Source: Bacteroidota bacterium
GTDB lineage: Bacteria > Bacteroidota > Bacteroidia > UBA8524
NCBI GenBank assembly: GCA_006226545.1
Contig: SBGR01000010.1
Span: 1 to 64,000, forward strand
Direction of reading: 5' to 3'
Length of the DNA stretch: 64,000 bases
This document shows, piece by piece, positions 11,471 through 18,742 of this stretch. Each line of letters opens with the position of its first letter. Position 1 is the stretch's first letter. The notes beneath the pieces were generated by a model. The model was not told the origin of the DNA. It made no database searches and was given only the letters and a program-made list of their open reading frames with translations. The translations under genes and the position numbers were made by a program.

Positions 11471-11992
11471 TTATGCACTCTTTTCAGAGAGTGTTTTAAC
11501 AATACCAGCCAATTTGTTTCCACCAGACTGAAGCTGAGAGATAACTGTTTTGGCAGGTGACTGCAACAAGGTGATAACTTCTCCAATCATTTCCTCTTTA
11601 GACTTGATAGCAATCAAGGCCTCCAAAGATTCATCGCCCATGAAGATATCAGATTGGATATAAGCTGCTTTAAGGGCTGGCTTAGTACCTTTTTTTCTGA
11701 AGTCTTTAATGGCTTTGGCTGGAGATTTGGCATCTTCACTGAAGAAGAGGGCAGAAGAGCCTACAAGTGCATTTAACATCACTCCGTAGTCTTTTCCTGA
11801 CTGTTCGATAGCTTTCTTTATGAGGGTGTTTTTAGCCACCTGCATTTGAATGCCAGCTTTGAACAGTTCTCTTCTCAGGTTGTTGACAGTGTTAGCGGAT
11901 AAACCGGAGGTATCAGTAAGGTAAACATACTCATACTTGCCGATCTTTTCAGCCAGGTCGTTTACAATTGATTCTTTTTCTGTCTTGTTCAT
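11471..11992 (-). CDS. rplJ: 50S ribosomal protein L10 (uL10)
   Basis: The 173-residue base of the L7/L12 stalk binds 23S rRNA through its N-terminal domain and L12 dimers through its C-terminal helix. Typical blocks are YVYLTDTSGLSANTVNNLR and VAKNTLIKKAIE near residue 55. The start codon lies 2 nt after the rplA stop. There is therefore no room for the long leader used for L10 autoregulation in E. coli, unless it lies inside rplA. Confidence 0.97.
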   Translation of the reverse strand: MNKTEKESIVNDLAEKIGKYEYVYLTDTSGLSANTVNNLRRELFKAGIQMQVAKNTLIKKAIEQSGKDYGVMLNALVGSSALFFSEDAKSPAKAIKDFRKKGTKPALKAAYIQSDIFMGDESLEALIAIKSKEEMIGEVITLLQSPAKTVISQLQSGGNKLAGIVKTLSEKSA

Positions 11993-11994
11993 GA

Positions 11995-12693
11995 TTAGAT
12001 ACCTGGAATTGATTTGGCGTCAATATTGATTCCCGGACTCATGGTGCTTGACAAGTAAATACTTCTGAAGTAAGTACCTTTAGCAGCAGATGGTTTCAAT
12101 TTTGACAAAGTTTGAATCAGCTCTACCGTGTTATCAAAGATCTGCTCAGGAGAGAAGGAAGCTTTCCCTACAGAAGCGTGGATGATACCGGTTTTGTCAA
12201 CTTTAAAGTCGATTTTACCTGCTTTAACATCCTGCACGGCTTTGCCTATTTCGAGTGTAACAGTTCCTGATTTTGGGTTAGGCATCAAGTTTCTTGGGCC
12301 GAGTACACGTCCAAGCTTACCAATTTTTGCCATAACGGTTGGCATGGTGATGATGATGTCGATGTCTGTCCAACCGCCTTCAATTTTAGCGATATAGTCA
12401 TCCAATCCAACGTAATCAGCACCAGCTGCTTTGGCCTCTTCTTCCTTATCAGGAGTACAAAGTACCAGTACACGTACGGTTTTACCTGTTCCGTGTGGTA
12501 GCGTAGCAACGCCTCTTACCATTTGGTTAGATTTTCTTGGGTCTACTCCCAAACGTACATCCACGTCTACGGATGCATCAAATTTAACCGCGGTAATATC
12601 TTTGAGAAGTGCGCTAGCCTCAGTCAGGGAATAAACCTGAGTAGGGTCGAATTTCTCAAGAATAGCTTTTCTTTTCTTTGTTAAACGTGCCAT
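11995..12693 (-). CDS. rplA: 50S ribosomal protein L1 (uL1)
   Basis: The 232-residue L1 stalk protein helps release deacylated tRNA from the E site. The family blocks [52 protein letters not shown] and the C-terminal TMSPGINID are all present. In many bacteria L1 represses its own operon by binding the mRNA near rplK. I did not find a clear copy of that site. Confidence 0.97.
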   Translation of the reverse strand: MARLTKKRKAILEKFDPTQVYSLTEASALLKDITAVKFDASVDVDVRLGVDPRKSNQMVRGVATLPHGTGKTVRVLVLCTPDKEEEAKAAGADYVGLDDYIAKIEGGWTDIDIIITMPTVMAKIGKLGRVLGPRNLMPNPKSGTVTLEIGKAVQDVKAGKIDFKVDKTGIIHASVGKASFSPEQIFDNTVELIQTLSKLKPSAAKGTYFRSIYLSSTMSPGINIDAKSIPGI

Positions 12694-12703
12694 TTTCGTG
12701 TAA

Positions 12704-13144
12704 TTATGCCACAGGGGCGTCGCCTGTAATCGTTAATCCCATACTTCTAGCCGTACCCGCAACCATTTGCATGGCTGACTCAACTGTGAAGCAGTTTAGA
12801 TCCGGCATTTTCTCTTCAGCGATGGTTCTCACTTGATCCCAAGAAACAGAACCCACTTTTTTACGGTTTGACTCAGCAGAACCGCTTTTAATTTTAGCTG
12901 CTTCCAACAGGGTGGCAGCTACAGGAGGAGTTTTAATGATGAAGTCGAAAGACTTATCCTGGTAAACAGTGATCACTACCGGCAATACCTTACCTGGTCT
13001 GTCTTGAGTTCTGGCGTTGAACTGCTTACAGAAATCCATAATGTTCACACCCTTAGCACCCAAGGCAGGTCCGATAGGAGGTGCCGGGTTGGCGGCTCCA
13101 CCTTTCACTTGCAACTTAACGTACCCTGCAATTTCCTTAGCCAT
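12704..13144 (-). CDS. rplK: 50S ribosomal protein L11 (uL11)
   Basis: The 146-residue protein of the GTPase-associated centre starts with the typical [36 protein letters not shown]. The C-terminal RNA-binding domain ends with [14 protein letters not shown]. It lies 10 nt before rplA and 20 nt after nusG in the usual order. The proline-rich N-terminal linker is intact, as needed for stringent-response and thiostrepton-site function. Confidence 0.97.
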   Translation of the reverse strand: MAKEIAGYVKLQVKGGAANPAPPIGPALGAKGVNIMDFCKQFNARTQDRPGKVLPVVITVYQDKSFDFIIKTPPVAATLLEAAKIKSGSAESNRKKVGSVSWDQVRTIAEEKMPDLNCFTVESAMQMVAGTARSMGLTITGDAPVA

Positions 13145-13164
13145 TGTTATACGTAATTAAATTA

Positions 13165-13710
13165 TTATTCTTTTTCTACTTGAACGTAGTTAAGCTCTAA
13201 CGGTGTCTTACGACCAAAGATCTTAACCATTACTTTTAATTTTTTCTTCTCTTCGTGTACTTCTTCGATTACACCACTGAATCCGGAGAATGGACCATCG
13301 TTTACTTTAACAGTTTCGCCAACGATAAATGGCTCAACCATGGTTTCTCCTTTTTCTGTCTGCTCGTCTACTGTACCGAGGATACGGTTCACTTCGCTGG
13401 TACGAAGTGGGGTAGGTTGGTCTTTTGGGCCAAGGAATCCAACAACACCGTTGATGCCGGTAATGATGGATGGAACTTCACCTTTCAGATCTGCGTGGAT
13501 GAGGATATAACCCGGAAAGAAGCTTCTCTCTTTGGAAGTCTTTTTACCATTTTTAATCTGGTAAACTTTCTCCATTGGGATCAGTACTTCGGGAACATAA
13601 TCGCTCAAACCTGCCTTCAATAGTTCATTTTCGATATAGGTTTTCACCTTTTTCTCTTGACCACTGATGGCGCGCACCACATACCACTTATGTTCGTATT
13701 TCTTTTCCAA
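13165..13710 (-). CDS. nusG: Transcription elongation/antitermination factor NusG
   Basis: NusG binds the beta' clamp and links RNA polymerase to ribosomes or Rho. The 181-residue protein opens with WYVVRAISGQEKKV (NGN domain). It ends with a KOW domain, VGETVKVNDGPFSGFSGVIEEV, from about residue 126. FFPGYILIHADL is the standard central block. It is 12 nt downstream of secE, in the conserved secE-nusG-rplK order. Confidence 0.97.
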   Translation of the reverse strand: MEKKYEHKWYVVRAISGQEKKVKTYIENELLKAGLSDYVPEVLIPMEKVYQIKNGKKTSKERSFFPGYILIHADLKGEVPSIITGINGVVGFLGPKDQPTPLRTSEVNRILGTVDEQTEKGETMVEPFIVGETVKVNDGPFSGFSGVIEEVHEEKKKLKVMVKIFGRKTPLELNYVQVEKE

Positions 13711-13722
13711 GGCTAGTGCTCC

Positions 13723-13917
13723 TTAAAAGAGTTTATAAATAACGTCTTCCAATAATTTTTGAAACCCTAAGTCCATGATGTAAACCACCACGGCAAATAT
13801 CAGGGTAGCTATCAGCACGATAATGGTGCTGCTTCTTAACTCTTCCCAGGTTGGCCAAGTTACCTTGTTAACCAACTCGTCGTAGGAAGAAAGTATATAA
13901 GCCTTTAGTTTTTCCAT
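13723..13917 (-). CDS. secE: Preprotein translocase subunit SecE
   Basis: A 64-residue single-span SecE clamps SecY in the inner membrane translocon. The amphipathic motif VNKVTWPTWEELRSSTIIVL precedes a transmembrane helix at about residues 33-53. This is the minimal SecE form. The start codon lies only 8 nt from the mature 3' end of tRNA-Trp. tRNA processing should therefore leave a nearly leaderless secE-nusG-rpl mRNA. Confidence 0.95.
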   Translation of the reverse strand: MEKLKAYILSSYDELVNKVTWPTWEELRSSTIIVLIATLIFAVVVYIMDLGFQKLLEDVIYKLF

Positions 13918-13925
13918 GTTACTTG

Positions 13926-13996
13926 CACGGGTGCCTGGGCTCGAACCAAGATCAACGGTTTTGGAGACCGCTATTCTACCATTGAACTACACCCGT
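13926..13996 (-). tRNA. tRNA-Trp (CCA)
   Basis: The minus strand ACGGGTGTAGTTCAATGG folds into a cloverleaf with acceptor ACGGGTG/CACCCGT. The anticodon stem GCGGT/ACCGT encloses CTCCAAA, giving anticodon CCA. The T-loop GGTTCGAGCCC is standard. CCA is not encoded at the 3' end. The gene sits between tuf and secE, as in several other bacterial phyla. Confidence 0.95.
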
Positions 13997-14012
13997 TTGT
14001 TTTTTTTCGTAT

Positions 14013-14056
14013 TGACAAAAAATCAACCCCGATGTAAATCGGGATTGATTTTGTCA
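14013..14056 (-). terminator. Hairpin after tuf, probable partial terminator
   Basis: A long inverted repeat starts 20 nt after the tuf stop: TGACAAAA(AA)TCAACCCCGAT / ATCGGGATTGATTTTGTCA around GTAA. On the minus strand the GC core ATCAATCCCGAT..ATCGGGGTTGAT is followed by TTTTTTG. tRNA-Trp and secE lie just beyond. It is either a leaky terminator that lowers downstream expression relative to tuf, or a 3'-end stabiliser. Confidence 0.75.
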
Positions 14057-14076
14057 AAATGTTATTTCAAGTGTGA

Positions 14077-15264
14077 TTACTTGGTGATTTCAGTTACCTG
14101 ACCTGCACCAATTGTTCTACCACCTTCACGCATCGCGAAACGAAGACCTTTTTCAAGGGCGATTTCACTGATAAGTTTTACGTTGATAGTTACGTTATCA
14201 CCTGGCATTACCATTTCAGTTCCTTCTGGAAGAGTTACCTCACCGGTAACGTCTGTGGTACGGAAGTAGAACTGTGGACGGTATTTGTTGAAGAATGGAG
14301 TGTGACGTCCACCTTCTTCTTTGCTAAGGATATAGCACTCACCTTTAAATTCAGTATGTGGAGTTACAGATCCTGGCTTGCAGATAACCATACCACGTTT
14401 GATATCGGTTTTCTCAATACCACGGAGGAGGAGACCAGCGTTGTCACCAGCTTCACCTCTGTCAAGAATCTTACGGAACATCTCGATACCAGTTACTGTA
14501 GAAGTCAATTTCTCAGCACCCATACCGATGATTTCAACTGGATCACCAGAGTTGATTACACCTCTTTCGATACGACCTGTAGCAACAGTTCCACGACCAG
14601 TAATTGAGAATACGTCCTCAACTGGCATCAAGAAAGGCTGGTCAACCAAACGTGGAGGAAGTGGAATCCAGTTATCAACTGCTTCCATCAACTCTTGAAT
14701 AGTTCCTACCCAGTTTGCGTCGCCATTAAGACCACCAAGAGCAGAACCTTTAATTACTGGGATGTTGTCACCGTCGAATTCGTAGAAGCTCAACAATTCG
14801 CGGATGTCCATCTCAACAAGCTCGAGCAACTCAGGATCGTCAACCATGTCCACTTTGTTAAGGAACACTACGATCTGAGGTACACCTACCTGACGTGCAA
14901 GAAGGATGTGCTCACGTGTTTGAGGCATTGCTCCATCAGTAGCAGCAACTACAAGGATAGCACCGTCCATCTGAGCAGCACCAGTAACCATGTTCTTTAC
15001 GTAGTCAGCGTGACCTGGACAGTCAACGTGAGCGTAGTGACGGTTAGCGGTAGAATACTCAACGTGTGCAGTGTTGATTGTAATACCTCTTTCTTTTTCT
15101 TCAGGAGCTGAGTCAATTGATTCAAAAGACTTAGCTTCAGACATACCTGCATCAGCCAATACTTTGGTAATGGCGGCTGTCAGGGTGGTTTTACCGTGGT
15201 CAACGTGGCCAATAGTACCAATGTTAACGTGCGGTTTCGAACGGTCGAAATTCTCTTTTGCCAT
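14077..15264 (-). CDS. tuf: Elongation factor Tu
   Basis: EF-Tu delivers aminoacyl-tRNA to the ribosome. The 395-residue protein has the G1 P-loop GHVDHGKT (about residues 19-26), switch [19 protein letters not shown] and GSALGG. Domains 2 and 3 are complete and end in [14 protein letters not shown]. It lies between tRNA-Thr(GGT) and tRNA-Trp, in the same context as E. coli tufB. No second copy is in the window. Confidence 0.98.
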   Translation of the reverse strand: MAKENFDRSKPHVNIGTIGHVDHGKTTLTAAITKVLADAGMSEAKSFESIDSAPEEKERGITINTAHVEYSTANRHYAHVDCPGHADYVKNMVTGAAQMDGAILVVAATDGAMPQTREHILLARQVGVPQIVVFLNKVDMVDDPELLELVEMDIRELLSFYEFDGDNIPVIKGSALGGLNGDANWVGTIQELMEAVDNWIPLPPRLVDQPFLMPVEDVFSITGRGTVATGRIERGVINSGDPVEIIGMGAEKLTSTVTGIEMFRKILDRGEAGDNAGLLLRGIEKTDIKRGMVICKPGSVTPHTEFKGECYILSKEEGGRHTPFFNKYRPQFYFRTTDVTGEVTLPEGTEMVMPGDNVTINVKLISEIALEKGLRFAMREGGRTIGAGQVTEITK

Positions 15265-15312
15265 TGTATTGTTTCGTTATTATATTATTAAAACTACTGT
15301 TTTATAGTTTTG

Positions 15313-15385
<73 letters not shown>

Positions 15386-15480
15386 TTATACACACTTAGG
15401 TTGCCATCTGCCCCAACTGAAGCTTCCGGAAACCCATGTATTGCTTGTTCTCTATCGAGCTGCGACACGTTTCAAAATCG

Positions 15481-15553
15481 AGCGGGAGACGAGGCTCGAA
15501 CCCGCGACCTACAGCTTGGAAGGCTGTCGCTCTACCAACTGAGCTACTCCCGC
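15481..15553 (-). tRNA. tRNA-Gly (TCC)
   Basis: The minus strand GCGGGAGTAGCTCAGTTGG gives a 73-nt cloverleaf. The anticodon stem ACAGC/GCTGT encloses CTTCCAA, giving TCC. The T-loop is GGGTTCGAGCC. It corresponds to glyT in the E. coli thrU-tyrU-glyT-thrT cluster. The 95-nt spacer to tRNA-Thr(GGT) holds no gene. Confidence 0.96.
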
Positions 15554-15581
15554 TTTTTTTCGTACCGTAAAAACGGTATGG

Positions 15582-15662
15582 TGGGGAGAGAAGGATTCGA
15601 ACCTTCGAAGCCGAAGCAACGGATTTACAGTCCGTCCCATTTGACCGCTCTGGAATCTCCCC
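15582..15662 (-). tRNA. tRNA-Tyr (GTA)
   Basis: An 81-nt class II tRNA begins GGGGAGATTCCAGAGCGG. The anticodon loop CTGTAAA gives GTA. The variable arm TGCTTCGGCTTCGAA is long, as expected for Tyr in bacteria. A small hairpin (TACCGT aaaa ACGGTA, about 15563-15578) separates it from tRNA-Gly and may be a processing element. Confidence 0.96.
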
Positions 15663-15689
15663 AAACGTGTTGCAATACTAAAGAAAAAG

Positions 15690-15762
15690 AGCCTCCTATC
15701 GGATTCGAACCAACGACCTACTGATTACAAATCAGTTGCTCTACCAACTGAGCTAAGGAGGC
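15690..15762 (-). tRNA. tRNA-Thr (TGT)
   Basis: The minus strand GCCTCCTTAGCTCAGTTGG gives a 73-nt cloverleaf. The anticodon stem ACTGA/TCAGT encloses TTTGTAA, giving TGT. It is the first gene of the tRNA-tuf-secE-nusG-rpl-rpo unit and matches E. coli thrU in place and anticodon. Confidence 0.96.
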
Positions 15763-15781
15763 TTCTGTCTCTCTAAAAGAA

Positions 15782-15815
15782 CAGTCCCCAATACCACCGT
15801 GGATTTTGGGGACTG
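15782..15815 (-). other. Inverted repeat at the start of the tRNA-tuf transcript
   Basis: CAGTCCCCAA / TTGGGGACTG is a 10-bp perfect inverted repeat that begins directly after the -7 box of the tRNA-tuf promoter and ends 19 nt before tRNA-Thr. It may be a 5'-leader hairpin or a DNA operator. It could also terminate hpf, although the T-run after it is weak (TTCTTTTAG). Confidence 0.55.
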
Positions 15816-15846
15816 CAAAAGTATTCCTTTTTTGCAATTCTGCAAA
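15816..15846 (-). promoter_or_regulatory. -33/-7 promoter of the tRNA-tuf-rpl-rpo operon
   Basis: On the minus strand TTTG (15846-15843), a 19-nt spacer, and TACTTTTG (15823-15816) match the Bacteroidota primary-sigma consensus TTTG-N19-TAnnTTTG. It lies between the hpf stop and the first tRNA, the expected place for the operon promoter. Confidence 0.75.
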
Positions 15847-15862
15847 TAGTGCTCGAAAAAAA

Positions 15863-16165
15863 TTATTGAACTTGTAAAGTCTTTTCTTTGTACTTCTTCA
15901 ATTGCACCTTCAAGGATTCAAATGCTAAGTCAATAGCACATTCGAAAGTGCGGCAATGTTCAGAACAGAACAGAGTCTGGTGATACACATTGAGTTTAAC
16001 CTCTAATACCTTATTGTTATTGCTCGCATCGTTTTCTACTTTGAGGTAAATAATGGCATCCACGATACCGTCGTAAAAGGTATTTAGCTTTTGGATCTTC
16101 TTGGTGATATAGTCCAATAATTTTTGATCTGCTGTGAAGTTGACGGATTGAAAGTTAATTTCCAT
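15863..16165 (-). CDS. hpf: Ribosome hibernation promoting factor (short form)
   Basis: A 100-residue protein of the HPF/YfiA family that binds the 30S decoding region during slow growth. The family pattern is visible in MEINFQSVNFTADQKLLDYITKKIQKL and in the beta-strand KVLEVKLNVYHQTLFCSEHCRTFECAIDLAFESLKVQLKKYKEK. There is no C-terminal dimerisation domain, so this is a short form. It follows xerC by 24 nt, as often seen in Bacteroidota. Confidence 0.88.
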   Translation of the reverse strand: MEINFQSVNFTADQKLLDYITKKIQKLNTFYDGIVDAIIYLKVENDASNNNKVLEVKLNVYHQTLFCSEHCRTFECAIDLAFESLKVQLKKYKEKTLQVQ

Positions 16166-16189
16166 AAGCTTAAAATTTAGGGTTAAAAA

Positions 16190-17083
16190 TTATGATTTTG
16201 GATGGGCTTGCTTGTATACCTCCTTTAATCTCTCTATCGAATTGTGCGTGTAAACCTGAGTAGCTGCCAAATTGCTGTGTCCAAGAAGTTCCTTGATCGC
16301 ATTTAAATCGGCTCCATTGTCCAATAAATGGGTAGCATAGGTATGCCGGAGCACGTGAGGACTTCTTTTCTGCTGGGTGCTTACCATGGCTAAATTGCGC
16401 TTTACAATCGTATAGACAAGCTTAGGGTATGCGGCTTGCCCTTTATTTGTTACTAGAAGTTTATCTTCTACAAAGCCAAGTTCGTTTTTCTGTTGGATAT
16501 ATTGACGTAATAATCCAATTAAATCTGCATGTACCGGGATGATTCTTTCTTTGTTTCTCTTTCCCAGCACCTTAAGCGTATTTTGTTCGAAATGAATATC
16601 GCTGTGTTTTAAATTTAAGGCTTCAGATAAACGCATTCCCGTACCATAAAGCAATTCCAAGACCACTTGATCGCGAATGGCAGGCCATTCCCCATCAGGT
16701 TCTTGGAGTTCGTCGAGAAGAACCTGCATGGGCTCCTTTTCAACGTATACAGGAAGACGTTTAGCTGTTTTGGGTCCTTGAATCTTTTTCATTGGATTGA
16801 CCTCTAGCTCCTCGCGTCGGATGGCGTATTTAAAATACGATTGCAACGCAGAGAGTTTCCTGTTGACTGATCGCGCACTAATTCCATCGTCCATCAGTTG
16901 AGCGATAAAACTGCGGATATGCGTAGCCTTTACCTGGCTAATGTCATGAAGGTCAAATTCGGAGAGTAGGAAGCTGTTGAATTGTGTTAAATCATTGCGG
17001 TACGCTTCAAGGGTGTGCAATGAATATTTCTTTTCGCGATGGAGGTAATTGAGGAAGCCGCTAAAAAAGAAATCTGTACCCAT
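16190..17083 (-). CDS. xerC: Tyrosine recombinase XerC
   Basis: A 297-residue site-specific recombinase that resolves chromosome dimers at dif. The SAM-like N-terminal domain includes YSLHTLEAYRNDL. The catalytic domain has Arg in GTGMRLSEALNL, Lys in LGKRNKER, His-x-x-Arg in HVLRHTYATHLL, His in LLGHSN, and the nucleophile Tyr in TQVYTHNS. XerC and XerD cannot be separated with certainty by eye. The start codon lies inside the loop of a 13-bp hairpin with a U-run (separate entry), an unusual arrangement that should lower its expression after rpsU. Confidence 0.92.
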   Translation of the reverse strand: MGTDFFFSGFLNYLHREKKYSLHTLEAYRNDLTQFNSFLLSEFDLHDISQVKATHIRSFIAQLMDDGISARSVNRKLSALQSYFKYAIRREELEVNPMKKIQGPKTAKRLPVYVEKEPMQVLLDELQEPDGEWPAIRDQVVLELLYGTGMRLSEALNLKHSDIHFEQNTLKVLGKRNKERIIPVHADLIGLLRQYIQQKNELGFVEDKLLVTNKGQAAYPKLVYTIVKRNLAMVSTQQKRSPHVLRHTYATHLLDNGADLNAIKELLGHSNLAATQVYTHNSIERLKEVYKQAHPKS

Positions 17084-17110
17084 ACCGTGCAGGTAAAGGT
17101 ACAGATTTCT
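17068..17110 (-). terminator. Hairpin with U-run enclosing the xerC start codon
   Basis: The minus strand AGAAATCTGTACC / GGTACAGATTTCT is a 13-bp perfect stem with a 17-nt loop that holds the xerC ATG (17083). The 3' arm encodes xerC codons 2-5 and runs into TTTTTTAG. It lies 30 nt past the rpsU stop. It looks like the rpsU terminator overlapping the start of xerC and may act as an attenuator. Confidence 0.65.
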
Positions 17111-17140
17111 GTAGTATTATTCAATGAATCAAAGAGGAAA

Positions 17141-17332
17141 TTATTCCTCAGTAGATTGCATTCTTTGCTTGTAGCTTGCGCGAATCAGCTGATGTCTTTT
17201 CTTAATTGAAGGCTTAGTGAACGCTTGACGCTCTCTTAGCTCTTTCAATACTCCGGTCTTCTCAAATTTCTTTTTGAATTTTTTGAGTGCCTTCTCCAAA
17301 GACTCGTTCTCTTTTACGTTTACTATAATCAT
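17141..17332 (-). CDS. rpsU: 30S ribosomal protein S21 (bS21)
   Basis: A 63-residue basic protein with the S21 pattern IIVNVKENESLEKALKKFKKKFEKTGVLKELRERQAF. In Flavobacterium johnsoniae, bS21 helps hide the anti-Shine-Dalgarno sequence of 16S rRNA, and rpsU itself has a strong Shine-Dalgarno as feedback. Here the about 20 nt before the start (ending CCATTCAATAAAGCG) contain no such sequence. A TATATTTG promoter box lies 19 nt upstream of the start codon. Confidence 0.95.
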   Translation of the reverse strand: MIIVNVKENESLEKALKKFKKKFEKTGVLKELRERQAFTKPSIKKRHQLIRASYKQRMQSTEE

Positions 17333-17351
17333 CGCTTTATTGAATGGGGTG

Positions 17352-17359
17352 CAAATATA
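17352..17359 (-). promoter_or_regulatory. -7 box of rpsU
   Basis: TATATTTG on the minus strand matches TAnnTTTG and lies 19 nt before the rpsU start, leaving a leader of only about 13 nt. Confidence 0.6.
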
Positions 17360-17399
17360 AGAATACCTAAATTAAATATGCAAGGGTTTATAAAAAATA

Positions 17400-17488
17400 G
17401 TCCATGGACCATGGCTAATAGACCATAGGAAGATATACTCTAGTGAGCTTTTGTTTCTTCCATGGTCCATCGTCTATGGACTATGGAC
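17400..17488. repeat. Imperfect inverted repeat of CCATGG/GGACCATAG units
   Basis: Two arms of about 33 nt (17400-17433 and 17456-17488), rich in GTCCATGGACC and GTCTATGGACTATGGAC words, face each other around a 22-nt spacer. Each arm also contains internal short palindromes. It fills the gap between the rpsU promoter and the 3' end of the acyl-CoA dehydrogenase gene. Similar low-complexity blocks occur between genes in Bacteroidota. It may act as a 3'-end hairpin. Confidence 0.6.
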
Positions 17489-17493
17489 TCCTT

Positions 17494-18663
17494 TTAATCT
17501 TTCAAAATGGAACGCGCAATAACGAGTTTCTGAATCTCGGATGTGCCTTCTCCAATGGTACACAACTTACTGTCGCGGTAAAATTTCTCTACCGGGAAGT
17601 CTTTGGTATAACCGTAGCCACCAAATACCTGAACGGCATCGGTAGATACTTTAACTGCAATTTCAGAAGTATAATACTTCGCCATGGCAGATACACGGGT
17701 CACCGGTTGGTGTTCGTTTTTAAGGAATGCAGCTTCCATGGTCAATAATTCACCTGCTTCAATCTGCATTTTCATATCAGCTAACTTGAAGGAGATTGCT
17801 TGGAACTCGCTAATTGGTTTACCAAATTGCTCTCTTTCTTTCGAATACTTCAAAGCGGCTTCATAAGCTCCGTGTGCAATACCCAAACCCAAAGCAGCGA
17901 TGGAAATACGTCCACCGTCCAACACTTTCATCGCTTGAATAAAGCCTTCGCCTACCTTACCTAAAATATTGGCCTTTGGCACACGGCAATCTTCGAAAAT
18001 CATTTCGGCTGTTTCAGAACAACGCATACCTAGCTTGTTCTCTTTTTTTCCGCCTTTAAAACCCGGAGTTCCGCGTTCTACTACAAAAGCAGTAATACCG
18101 TGTGAATCGAGTAAGTCGCCGGTACGCGCCAATACCACGGCTACATCACTGCTGATACCGTGGGTAATCCAGTTTTTCGCTCCGTTTAAGATATAATCAT
18201 CGCCGTCTTCTTTCGCTACCACCTGCATGCGCATTGCATCAGATCCGGTATTGGCTTCGGTTAATCCCCAAGCGCCAATCCACTCTCCGGTAGCCAGTTT
18301 AGGCAACCATCTTTGTTTTTGTTCTTCGTTGGCGAATTGCAAAATATGACCGGTACACAGTGAATTGTGTGCGGCCATCGATAGAGCCAATGAGCTATCC
18401 ACTTTAGCCAATTCAACAATGGCGGTTACGTATTCAAAATAACCAAATCCACTTCCTCCGTATTCTTGCGGCACCAAAACGCCCAAAAGGCCAAGCTGAC
18501 CTAATTCACGCATGGTTTCTATTGGGAAATGCTGATTCTCATCCCAATCCATCATGTATGGACGAATGCTCTTCTCGGCAAAGTCTTGAATCATTTGGCG
18601 AATCATCGCCTGGTTCTCAGTTTCTGAGAAGTTTAATCCGCTGGCTGAATGTGTTGTTGACAT
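17494..18663 (-). CDS. Acyl-CoA dehydrogenase
   Basis: An FAD flavoenzyme that forms the trans-2,3-enoyl-CoA in fatty-acid or branched-chain acid breakdown. It has the family blocks YGGSGFGY, AWGLTEANTGSDA, NGAKNWITHG, VFGGYGYTKDFPVEKFYRD and the C-terminal GEGTSEIQKLVIAR. The catalytic Glu is in the position of short-chain enzymes. The track ORF begins 13 codons earlier (18702). That extension contains the TATTTTTG promoter box, so the start is ATG 18663 (MSTTHSASG). Substrate chain length cannot be told. An inverted repeat follows the stop codon. Confidence 0.92.
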   Translation of the reverse strand: MSTTHSASGLNFSETENQAMIRQMIQDFAEKSIRPYMMDWDENQHFPIETMRELGQLGLLGVLVPQEYGGSGFGYFEYVTAIVELAKVDSSLALSMAAHNSLCTGHILQFANEEQKQRWLPKLATGEWIGAWGLTEANTGSDAMRMQVVAKEDGDDYILNGAKNWITHGISSDVAVVLARTGDLLDSHGITAFVVERGTPGFKGGKKENKLGMRCSETAEMIFEDCRVPKANILGKVGEGFIQAMKVLDGGRISIAALGLGIAHGAYEAALKYSKEREQFGKPISEFQAISFKLADMKMQIEAGELLTMEAAFLKNEHQPVTRVSAMAKYYTSEIAVKVSTDAVQVFGGYGYTKDFPVEKFYRDSKLCTIGEGTSEIQKLVIARSILKD

Positions 18664-18671
18664 ATTTGTGG

Positions 18672-18679
18672 CAAAAATA
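18672..18679 (-). promoter_or_regulatory. -7 box of the acyl-CoA dehydrogenase gene
   Basis: TATTTTTG on the minus strand, 8 nt before the chosen ATG at 18663. It lies within the N-terminal extension of the track ORF. The mRNA would have almost no leader. Confidence 0.6.
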
Positions 18680-18742
18680 GCAGAATGTTTTAAAAAGGGC
18701 ATACCTCAGTTTACTTATCGGTGAAGAGGGGTATGTACAAAC

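Noticed and set aside
13916-14101. 61-residue plus-strand ORF over tRNA-Trp
   Set aside because: Antisense of tRNA-Trp and the tuf terminator; no protein-like features.
15401-15724. 107-residue plus-strand ORF across the tRNA cluster
   Set aside because: It is antisense to tRNA-Gly, tRNA-Tyr and tRNA-Thr; RTRDLQLGRLSLYQLSYSR-like peptides are a known false call from tRNA genes.
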